Origin: Rhizobium leguminosarum
GTDB lineage: Bacteria > Pseudomonadota > Alphaproteobacteria > Rhizobiales > Rhizobiaceae
DNA: 22,142 nt
Direction: 5' to 3'
Assembly: GCF_001652265.1 (NCBI RefSeq)
Contig: NZ_LWBS01000449.1
Location: forward strand, 1-22,142
Made by a program: the position numbers and the translations under genes. The notes under the pieces were generated by a model, which was not told where the DNA came from, made no database searches, and saw only the letters and a program-made list of their open reading frames with translations. Of this stretch, positions 7,918 to 13,663 are shown one piece after another (positions within the stretch are counted from its first letter, which is position 1; each line of letters starts with the position of its first letter).

Positions 7918-7926
7918 TTATCCATG
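7906..7926. promoter_or_regulatory. dyad over the Rrf2 promoter, candidate operator
   Basis: The arms CATAGATA (7906-7913) and TATCCATG (7919-7926) are inverted repeats matching at seven of eight positions across a five-base T-rich centre. The dyad covers the -10 element and likely transcription start, where a repressor would block. Autoregulation by the Rrf2 protein, possibly with control of the divergent yitT gene, is an inference. Confidence 0.5.
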
Positions 7927-7945
7927 AATTGAGGAGACCACGTGA

Positions 7946-8446
7946 ATGAAGATGGGCGATGGGGTCGAACAGGCCATTCACAGCATTGCGATGCTTTCCG
8001 GCCTCTCCGAAGGCGGCGTGCTGTCGGCGGCCGCGCTGGCGGAATTCCACGGCGTCTCGACGAGTTATCTGCTGAAGCATCTGCAGGCGCTGTCGGGCGC
8101 CGGTATCCTCGATACCGTGCCGGGGCCGAAGGGCGGATATCGGCTGGCCAAGGCGGCGAAGGAGATTTCGCTTCTCGACATCGTGCTTGCGGTCGAGGGG
8201 CCCGCGCCGGCTTTCCGCTGCGCCGAAATCCGCCAGCGCGGACCGAACCCAGTCTCCGATCGCTTCTTTGCCAAGCCCTGCAACATCAGCGCGGCGATGC
8301 TCCGAGCCGAACGGGTCTATCGGGCTGAACTTGCCAAGACGAGCATTGCCGATCTCGGCATCGAACTGAACGCTCTCGACGACGGATCGATCGCAGCTAG
8401 AGGCTGCGCTTTCCTTGAAATCCATGAACGCAAGACGGTTCGTTGA
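7946..8446 (+). CDS. Rrf2 family transcriptional regulator
   Basis: 166-residue DNA-binding protein. The N-terminal winged helix includes AIHSIAMLSGL, the recognition region GVSTSYLLKHLQALSGAGIL (about 36-55) and the wing GPKGGYRLAKAAKEISLLDIVLAVEG (about 60-85), all typical of Rrf2. IscR/NsrR-type members hold a [2Fe-2S] or [4Fe-4S] cluster on three close cysteines. Here only C92 and C112 lie in the corresponding loop, 20 residues apart, with a further cysteine near the C-terminus, so a thiol switch or no cofactor is as likely. ATG 7946 has GAGGAG nine bases upstream; ATG 7952 is the alternative. It is followed after 23 bases by an AhpD-like gene, its likely partner or target. Confidence 0.92.
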   Translation: MKMGDGVEQAIHSIAMLSGLSEGGVLSAAALAEFHGVSTSYLLKHLQALSGAGILDTVPGPKGGYRLAKAAKEISLLDIVLAVEGPAPAFRCAEIRQRGPNPVSDRFFAKPCNISAAMLRAERVYRAELAKTSIADLGIELNALDDGSIAARGCAFLEIHERKTVR

Positions 8447-8469
8447 GCCACCAACAAAGGAGAAAGAGC

Positions 8470-8931
8470 ATGCAACCACGATTCAACTTCGCCAAAGCCG
8501 CTCCCGATGCCTATAAGGCTGTCGCCGCGCTCGAGCAATATGTCCAGTCCTCCGGGCTGGAGCGCCGCTTCATCCACCTGATCAAGCTGCGCGCCTCGCA
8601 GATCAACGGCTGCGCCTATTGCGTCGACATGCATGTGAAGGAAGCCCGCCATGATGGGCTCAGCGAGCAATGGATCAACCTGGTGTGCGTCTGGCGGGAA
8701 TCCCCGGTCTATGACGCGCGCGAACGGGCGCTGCTCGGCTGGGTTGACGCGGTGACCGATATCGCCAAAACAGGCGCGCCTGATGCCGACTACGAGACGC
8801 TGAAGGCGCATTTTTCCGAAGAGGAAATGACGAAGATTACGGTGGCGATCGGCGCCATCAATATCTGGAACCGGCTTGCCGTCGGCTTCCGCTCGCAGCA
8901 TCCGCTCGATGCGGTAACGAAGGCCGCGTGA
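8470..8931 (+). CDS. carboxymuconolactone decarboxylase (AhpD-like) family protein
   Basis: 153-residue helical protein of the CMD/AhpD family. The redox motif NGCAYCVDMH gives C48, C51 and H55, the CxxC-x3-H active site of AhpD-type alkylhydroperoxide-reducing proteins. The surrounding RFIHLIKLRASQIN and RERALLGWVDAVT segments are typical. It is likely a cytoplasmic thiol-disulfide or peroxidase-linked enzyme rather than a true carboxymuconolactone decarboxylase, which lacks this cysteine pair. The start ATG 8470 is set by AAAGGAG just upstream; a longer frame begins at 8443 inside the Rrf2 gene. The 23-base gap from the Rrf2 gene indicates one transcript. A strong GC-rich stem-loop follows the stop at once. 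Confidence 0.92.
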   Translation: MQPRFNFAKAAPDAYKAVAALEQYVQSSGLERRFIHLIKLRASQINGCAYCVDMHVKEARHDGLSEQWINLVCVWRESPVYDARERALLGWVDAVTDIAKTGAPDADYETLKAHFSEEEMTKITVAIGAINIWNRLAVGFRSQHPLDAVTKAA

Positions 8932-8938
8932 AGCTAGT

Positions 8939-8965
8939 CCCCTCCCCCGTAAACGGGGCGAGGGG
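8939..8965 (+). terminator. GC-rich stem-loop after the AhpD-like gene
   Basis: CCCCTC and CCCCGT pair with ACGGGG and GAGGGG with one bulge, seven bases past the stop codon. No T-run follows. It may be a terminator or a member of a rhizobial palindrome family. Confidence 0.5.
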
Positions 8966-8997
8966 ACCTGCCAAACGCGGCGTTGAAGTTGAGGAAG

Positions 8998-9173
8998 CTG
9001 GTGCAGTATATCCTTCGCACCGTTTACGAGGGTCCGAAGGACGGGGCGAGACCCGTGGCTCGACCCCGGTTTGGTGGCGGCAGTCATGAGGGGCTGGTGT
9101 GGGCGCCGTGACTGATGGCGAGGAAAACATCCTGGCAACCGACCCGAAAATCTCGGGTCGGTCGAATATCGGA
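8998..9173. other. structured non-coding stretch
   Basis: No gene is seen on the plus strand. TCCTTCG and CGAAGGA (about 9014-9042) and GGGGCGAG with CTCGACCCC (about 9043-9067) are further inverted pairs. At 9139-9161, CCGACCCGA-AAATC-TCGGGTCGG is a perfect 9-bp stem with a 5-base loop; it lies 12 bases past the stop of the small minus-strand gene and may be its terminator, though its T-run is weak. Confidence 0.45.
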
Positions 9174-9341
9174 TCACTCGTGATCCCTGGTGGCTCGTAC
9201 GGCAACGGCGTCAAACCGATTGCCCGAGAGGTCCATGCTGTTGAATATGTCTCGGACGACTTTCGCAATTTCTTCTGCGGAAGCGCCCCTGGCGCGTTCT
9301 TCCTGCATACGGCGTCTGACAAGCTTTTCCAAATCTGACAT
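9174..9341 (-). CDS. small 55-residue hypothetical protein
   Basis: A 55-codon frame begins at ATG 9341 with AGGTGA about five bases upstream, an excellent ribosome binding site. The product opens MSDLEKLVRRRMQEERARGA and continues with an EEIAKVVRDIFNSM helix, then an extended tail ending ATRDHE. It is charged, rich in Arg and Glu, has no cysteine and no membrane segment, and looks like a small helical cytoplasmic protein. I do not recognise the family. Third positions are less GC-rich than in neighbouring genes. A perfect hairpin lies 12 bases past the stop and an AT-richer, promoter-like region at about 9398-9440 precedes it. The longer minus-strand frame at 8858-9322 overlaps it in another phase and runs through palindromes, so I reject that one. 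Confidence 0.68.
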   Translation of the reverse strand: MSDLEKLVRRRMQEERARGASAEEIAKVVRDIFNSMDLSGNRFDAVAVRATRDHE

Positions 9342-9443
9342 AGTTCACCTCATCAAATCCGGCGCGAGCAGAGTTTGGCGCCGAGACCGATCACAGGCAA
9401 GTTACGTTTTGTTTAGAATGGCTTACCGATTTGTAACGTTAGA

Positions 9444-9494
9444 GTATGGCGCGCAAAAGTGTGCGGCGGTTTTGCGATAACGACATGCGTAAAA
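9444..9494. repeat. rhizobial extragenic palindrome, copy 2
   Basis: The 45 bases 9450-9494 equal 7079-7123 with one mismatch. The outer arm on the left is degraded (GTATGGCG instead of GCATGTCG), so the hairpin is weaker. The adjoining TAAAGCGCGATG supplies the last codons and stop of yitT copy 2. Confidence 0.85.
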
Positions 9495-10130
9495 CTAAAG
9501 CGCGATGTAGCGGTCGGCGCGGTGGTTGATGGCGACGAAGAGGTTGAGGACCACCGCGCCGAGCACCGAATAGAATACAACAGGCGGCGTCGTGACGAAG
9601 AAGGCGGCGGCGAGCACGCACATGTCGATGGCGAGCTGGACGAGGCCGGCGCGAATGCCGAAACGCTCCTGCAGGTAGATGCCAAGAATGCCGACACCGC
9701 CGAGGCTGGCGCGGTGGCGATAAAGAGCCAGCAGGCCGAAGCCGAGCAGCAGGCCGCCGAGAAGGGCCGCCCAGGCCGGATGAATGCTCGAAATGGACAG
9801 GAAACGCGATTGCACATCGGCAATCACCGAGGTCAGGCCGATGGCGATGAAGGTCTTGATGGTGAAGGCCATGCCGAGGCGCTTCCAGGAGAGATAGAAG
9901 AACGGCAGGTTGAGCAGGAAGAAGGCAAGGCTGAAATTTACGCCGAAGGCATAATGCAGGAGGAAAGCCACGCCGGCCGTGCTGCCGGTGAGAAGGCCGG
10001 CGCTGGCGAGCACATAGAGGCCGAGAGCGGCAACGAGGCTGCCGGAGAATATGCCCTGCACGTCTTCGATCGGCGTGTGGCGGGTCGCAGTCGTATTCCA
10101 AAAACCAAGGGCATTGATGAGCTGTGTCAT
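9495..10130 (-). CDS. YitT family membrane protein (copy 2)
   Basis: 211-residue polytopic membrane protein, paralogous to the product of 7180-7812: the two share the blocks VQG/AQG-x-x-SGS/AGS near the N-terminus, NLPF-YL, AFTIKTF, HRASLGG-GIL and VLGA-VLNL near the C-terminus, and the same tail NHR-DRYIA. Membrane segments lie at about 25-45, 50-70, 75-95, 105-130 and 150-190. Function unknown. I place the start at ATG 10130 (MTQLIN), with GGAG nine bases before; the frame is open to 10160. The stop codon and last codons lie within a dispersed repeat. Upstream is a 25-bp near-perfect palindrome that may control it. Confidence 0.87.
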   Translation of the reverse strand: MTQLINALGFWNTTATRHTPIEDVQGIFSGSLVAALGLYVLASAGLLTGSTAGVAFLLHYAFGVNFSLAFFLLNLPFFYLSWKRLGMAFTIKTFIAIGLTSVIADVQSRFLSISSIHPAWAALLGGLLLGFGLLALYRHRASLGGVGILGIYLQERFGIRAGLVQLAIDMCVLAAAFFVTTPPVVFYSVLGAVVLNLFVAINHRADRYIAL

Positions 10131-10291
10131 GTCGCCAGTCTCCACGGCAGACGAGTTCAAGAACGCGCTTGGAAAGACCCGGGCGCGGCGGAATTTTGGA
10201 TCATGAAAGGAACCGAGCGCCTTGGCGTTAATTGCCGGGCTCTCTGCCGATGCGGTGCAGTATCGGGTTTTTCGGTCTTCCGATCAAGCGA

Positions 10292-10316
10292 AATAGGTAA
10301 GCAATGCTGACCTATT
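10292..10316. promoter_or_regulatory. 25-bp near-perfect palindrome upstream of yitT copy 2
   Basis: Outer arms AATAGGT (10292-10298) and ACCTATT (10310-10316) and inner arms AGCA and TGCT leave only one mismatched pair and the central base. It lies about 160 bases before yitT copy 2 and 23 bases past the stop of the methyltransferase gene. The AT-rich, symmetrical sequence and the lack of a T-run after it on the minus strand favour an operator over a terminator. Confidence 0.55.
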
Positions 10317-10339
10317 AAAAAATCGCAAGAAATGTTCGC

Positions 10340-11272
10340 TCACACGGGCTTATGCGTAAGGAACAGAATGCCGGAAACCGGTTTTCCGCCATCTTTGCGA
10401 ATGACCGACTTGACGGTCTTCAGGATCTCCAGCCCGTGACGGGCAAGAAGCATCCTGACATAGCTTTCCGAATGGGCATAACGCAGCGACGGTGCGAGAT
10501 GGAAGCCGTCGCCCTCCCCCGCATCCTCGACGGAAAAGGCGATATCGGCGCCTGATGCAGCGAGCTCTCCGACGATGGCAAAGACGCTTTCGAGATTGCC
10601 GAGATACATCAGCACATCGGCTGCCGTCACCAGGTCGGCGCGATGGCGCGCGGCATCGGCAAAGAGGCCAGAGAGCTCGGGCACGAGTGAGAGATCGGCC
10701 TGGACGAGACTGTCATAGACCTGTTTCTCGGCGGCCTTTGCCAGCATGTTCTGCGAGAGATCGAAGCCTTCGAGGCGGCCGGCACGGCCACGGATCTCCG
10801 GGCCGAGCAGGCCGGTGCCGCAGCCGAGATCGACGGCCAGTTCGTAACGCCTGCCGGTGGAGGCGACGAGCGCCGCCAGTTTCTGCGGGACATTGTAGTC
10901 GAGCTTGTCGACAAGTGCTGATTCGAAACGGTCGGCATAGTCGTCGAAGAGGCGCTCGACATAGCGGCTCGGCGGCAGGTCAGGCACCGCACCGTCGCCG
11001 AGAAGGGCGAGCTTGAGGGCGGCGCCGAAAATGTCTTCGGGATCGAGGGCAAGCGTCCTGCGATAGGCCTCGATCGCGGCTTCACCCCTGCCCGCCTTTT
11101 CCAGATAGGTGGCAAGGCGATACCAGCCGGCGGCCCAGGCGGGCACGAGTTCGAGGGCCTGCTCCATCAGCTCGGCAGCCGCTTCCGGCTCGCCGCCTTC
11201 CTCGAGCATCCTGGCATAATCGGCGCGGCGGTCGGCAATGACATCGCCGGAGGAAAGCTGGTGGGGCTGCAT
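10340..11272 (-). CDS. SAM-dependent methyltransferase with N-terminal TPR
   Basis: 310-residue cytoplasmic protein. Residues about 12-85 form tetratricopeptide-type helices (ADYARMLEEGGEPEAAAELM, then WYRLATYLEKAGRGEAAIEAY and RRTLALDPED). The rest is a class I methyltransferase with motif I AVDLGCGTGLLG (about 146-157), the acidic motif LEGFDLSQNM and the VTAADVLMYLG segment. The TPR part probably selects a protein partner or substrate, which is unknown. The start is ATG 11272 (MQPHQL), with AAGG seven bases upstream; the preceding codon is an in-frame TTG. It is divergent from the DUF6460 gene and separated from it by tandem repeats. Confidence 0.9.
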   Translation of the reverse strand: MQPHQLSSGDVIADRRADYARMLEEGGEPEAAAELMEQALELVPAWAAGWYRLATYLEKAGRGEAAIEAYRRTLALDPEDIFGAALKLALLGDGAVPDLPPSRYVERLFDDYADRFESALVDKLDYNVPQKLAALVASTGRRYELAVDLGCGTGLLGPEIRGRAGRLEGFDLSQNMLAKAAEKQVYDSLVQADLSLVPELSGLFADAARHRADLVTAADVLMYLGNLESVFAIVGELAASGADIAFSVEDAGEGDGFHLAPSLRYAHSESYVRMLLARHGLEILKTVKSVIRKDGGKPVSGILFLTHKPV

Positions 11273-11338
11273 CAATGGACCTTATTGGTTCGCGCGCATT
11301 TGGCGGCGGCCACAAAAAAACTCAAGTCCTATTTCAGA

Positions 11339-11413
11339 GGCGAAGCGGCCCAGCCATAAAGGGGGCGAAGCGGCCAAGCCCGCAAGGGGCTTAGCGGCCA
11401 ATTCCGGAAAGGG
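11339..11413. repeat. three 25-bp tandem repeats
   Basis: Units at 11339-11363, 11364-11388 and 11389-11413 follow a common plan: GGCGAAGCGGCC at the start and AAGGG or AAAGGG at the end. Units 1 and 2 agree closely and unit 3 has drifted (GCTTAGCGGCC). They fill the space between the divergent methyltransferase and DUF6460 genes. A 25-bp period does not preserve a reading frame, so this is not a coding repeat. Confidence 0.75.
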
Positions 11414-11465
11414 CTTGCGGGCGTCGCGCCGCGACCTTATTCCAAGGGCAAACAGGAGATGGCTT

Positions 11466-11732
11466 ATGTCCGATCAGGCGAACAGGTTCCTCGGCGATTC
11501 AATCGGCCGCACATTGATAAAGCTTATCGTGGTGTCGCTGATCGTCGGTTTCGTCATGACCGTCTTCGGCCTGACGCCGTGGGGCATCATCGACGGCATA
11601 CGCGATTTCATCCTGGAGATCTGGTACCGGGGCTTCTCGGCGCTTGGGCGCGTCGGCGACTATCTCATCCTCGGCGCGACGATCGTCATCCCGCTCTTCA
11701 TCATCCTTCGTCTTTTCAGCTACCGCCGGTAA
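11466..11732 (+). CDS. DUF6460 domain small membrane protein
   Basis: 88-residue protein with two hydrophobic segments (about 19-37 and 66-84) around an amphipathic middle. The sequence, opening MSDQANRFLGDSIGRTLIKL, matches what I know as DUF6460, a small inner-membrane family of rhizobia without known function. The start ATG 11466 has AGGAG nine bases before it. Frames reaching further upstream run through the tandem repeats and are not coding. The stop is one base before the next gene's ATG, so the two are cotranscribed and likely coupled. Confidence 0.82.
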   Translation: MSDQANRFLGDSIGRTLIKLIVVSLIVGFVMTVFGLTPWGIIDGIRDFILEIWYRGFSALGRVGDYLILGATIVIPLFIILRLFSYRR

Positions 11733-11733
11733 C

Positions 11734-12231
11734 ATGACATCCATCGATCTTTCCAGGCGCGGCCTGCTTCGCCTTTCCGGACTTGCGCTCGCCGCCGGCA
11801 TCGCCGGCTGCACCACGACCCCACGGATGGCCGGCACGCCGTCGGACGGTGATGACGAGACGGCGAGCGTGCTGCCGCTCGTCAACCAATTGCGGGCAAA
11901 GAACGGCCTGCCGCCGCTTGCCATCGATCCGGCGGCGACCACCGCCGCCCTGTTCCAGGCAAAACGCATGGCGAGCGCCGGCAAGATGGCGCACCTGATG
12001 GGCATGACCGACAGTTTCGGCGCGCGCGTCAAGGCAAGCGGTGTGCGGCTGCCGGCGGCTGAGAATATCGCCTCCGGCCAGCAGAGCGTCGATGCCGTGG
12101 TGACGGCCTGGATCAACTCGCCGCATCACCTGGAAAACATGCTCGGACGTTATGACGGCCTTGGCGTTGCCGTCGCCCATAATACATCTTCCAGGAACCT
12201 GCCCTATTGGGCCATGGTGCTTTCCAGCTGA
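11734..12231 (+). CDS. CAP (SCP/PR-1) domain Tat-type lipoprotein
   Basis: 165-residue secreted protein of the CAP superfamily. The N-terminus has a twin-arginine-like motif SRRGLLRLSG followed by a hydrophobic stretch and a lipobox IAGC (C26), so it is probably a lipoprotein, possibly exported folded by Tat. The CAP core shows LVNQLRAKNGLPPLAIDP (about 50-67), MAHLMGM with the first cavity histidine, AAENIASG with the cavity glutamate and INSPHHLENML with the second histidine. The role of bacterial CAP proteins is largely unknown. The start at 11734 lies one base after the DUF6460 stop. A palindrome follows the stop. Length is at the short end for the family but all core motifs are present. 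Confidence 0.9.
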   Translation: MTSIDLSRRGLLRLSGLALAAGIAGCTTTPRMAGTPSDGDDETASVLPLVNQLRAKNGLPPLAIDPAATTAALFQAKRMASAGKMAHLMGMTDSFGARVKASGVRLPAAENIASGQQSVDAVVTAWINSPHHLENMLGRYDGLGVAVAHNTSSRNLPYWAMVLSS

Positions 12232-12261
12232 GGTGATTCCGCCTGCAGCAGTTCAAGTGAT

Positions 12262-12301
12262 GCAGCGTCTGTTGCGCGTCTGAAACGACGCGTGGCGCTG
12301 C
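12262..12301. repeat. rhizobial-type palindrome between CAP and MATE genes
   Basis: Outer arms GCAGCG and CGCTGC and an inner stem GCGTC-GACGC with an extra wobble pair make a 40-base hairpin, 30 bases after the CAP stop. It resembles a palindrome frequent in rhizobial intergenic DNA (from memory). It may end the upstream transcript. Confidence 0.65.
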
Positions 12302-12316
12302 CGCGACGAGGCCGGC

Positions 12317-13663
12317 ATGGACACACGCAGCAATCACAACGCGCTTGCATTCGACGTGACGCACCTGATGGTGCTGTCGATCGCCATTCCGATGACGCTG
12401 GGCTTCATGACGACGCCGCTGCTCGGGCTGACGAACACCGCCGTCGTCGGCCGCATGGGCAATGCGGAGGCGCTGGCGGGGCTGGCGATCGGCGCGATGC
12501 TGTTCGATCTGATCCTCGGCAGCTTCAACTTCCTGCGTGCCTCGACAACCGGGCTGACAGCGCAGGCCTATGGCCGGCGGGACCAGCACGAGCAGCAGGC
12601 TGTCTTTTCCCGGGCGATGATTTCGGCGCTCGGCTGTGGTCTGGCGCTGCTCTGTCTTTCGCCGCTGCTGATGGCGGCGGGGCTGAGGCTGATGGGGGCG
12701 GAAGGCGCGATCGCGCAGGCGACCAGCACTTATTTCTCGATCCGCATGCTGGCAGCACCAGCAGCACTGGCGAATTATGCCATCCTGGGGTTCGTGCTCG
12801 GGCGCGGACAGGGCAATATCGGACTGCTGCTGCAGGCGATCATCAACGGCATCAACATCCTGCTTTCCATCTATCTCGGCCTGACGCTCGATTGGGGCGT
12901 GGCGGGGGTCGCCTGGGGCACGATGGCCGGCGAAACCGTCGGCGCGCTCGTCGGGCTTGTCATCGTGCTCAGCGGCTTCGGCAAGGCAGCGCGGCCGGCA
13001 TGGTCCGAGGTCCTTTCCCGGCACCGGCTGGCCGAGCTTTTCGCACTCAACCGCGACATCCTGATCCGCACCTTCGTGCTGATCGGCGCCTTCACCATCA
13101 TGACGCGGATCGGCACCAGCTTCGGCGCGGTGACGCTTGCCGCCAATGCCGTAGTGATGAATTTCTTCCTGCTGGCGGGCTATTATCTAGACGGGCTTGC
13201 CAATGCCGCCGAACAGATCATCGGCCGGGCGATCGGCGCGCATTATCGGCCGGCCTTCGACCGCGGGCTGAAGCTCACGATCTTCTGGTCCTTCGGACTG
13301 GCGGCTGTTGGTTCCGCCTTCTTCTTCCTCGCCGGCCCCTGGCTGATCTCGGTGTTGACGACCTCACCCGAGGTGCGGCAGGCAGCCGAAACCTATCTGC
13401 CCTGGGCGGCGGTGACCGGCCTGACGGGCGCGCTCGCCTTCCTGATGGACGGGGTCTTCATCGGCGCCACGTGGTCGGCCGACATGCGCAACCGGATGCT
13501 GATCTCTTTTGCCGGCTATCTCTTGATGCTCGCGGTCTTCGTGCCGCTCTTCGGCAATCACGGCCTGTGGCTGGCGATGAACGCCTTCCTGCTGTTCCGC
13601 GGGTTCTTCCTGGCGACGCTGGTGAAGCGGCGGGCCGATCAGACCTTTCGCGCTGCCCAATAA
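12317..13663 (+). CDS. MATE family (DinF-like) efflux transporter
   Basis: 448-residue integral membrane protein with about twelve transmembrane segments arranged as two homologous halves, the usual size for a MATE exporter. These use a proton or sodium gradient to expel cationic drugs or metabolites. Recognisable blocks are IAIPMTLGFMTTPLLGLTNT (helix 1, about 17-36), VVGRMGNAEALAGLAIGAML, and in the second half FTIMTRIGTSFGAVTLAANAV and GYYLDGLANAAEQIIGRAIG. The helix 1 and LDGLANAAEQ segments point to the DinF-like branch. ATG 12317 has GAGG six bases before it. The substrate is unknown. The gene's last 25 bases overlap the convergent pyrD gene. Confidence 0.93.
   Translation: MDTRSNHNALAFDVTHLMVLSIAIPMTLGFMTTPLLGLTNTAVVGRMGNAEALAGLAIGAMLFDLILGSFNFLRASTTGLTAQAYGRRDQHEQQAVFSRAMISALGCGLALLCLSPLLMAAGLRLMGAEGAIAQATSTYFSIRMLAAPAALANYAILGFVLGRGQGNIGLLLQAIINGINILLSIYLGLTLDWGVAGVAWGTMAGETVGALVGLVIVLSGFGKAARPAWSEVLSRHRLAELFALNRDILIRTFVLIGAFTIMTRIGTSFGAVTLAANAVVMNFFLLAGYYLDGLANAAEQIIGRAIGAHYRPAFDRGLKLTIFWSFGLAAVGSAFFFLAGPWLISVLTTSPEVRQAAETYLPWAAVTGLTGALAFLMDGVFIGATWSADMRNRMLISFAGYLLMLAVFVPLFGNHGLWLAMNAFLLFRGFFLATLVKRRADQTFRAAQ

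Noticed and set aside
8858..9322. Minus-strand frame of 154 codons
   Set aside because: It overlaps the AhpD-like gene antisense and runs through three palindromes; the shorter frame at 9174-9341 has the ribosome binding site.
7073..9494. CRISPR-like array from recurring repeats
   Set aside because: There are only two copies, 2.4 kb apart, with genes between them; the repeats are extragenic palindromes.
9459..10310. Plus-strand frame of 283 codons antisense to yitT copy 2
   Set aside because: It is the complement of a well-supported membrane protein gene; its Glu/Ala/Asp/Gly-rich product is typical of antisense shadows in GC-rich DNA.
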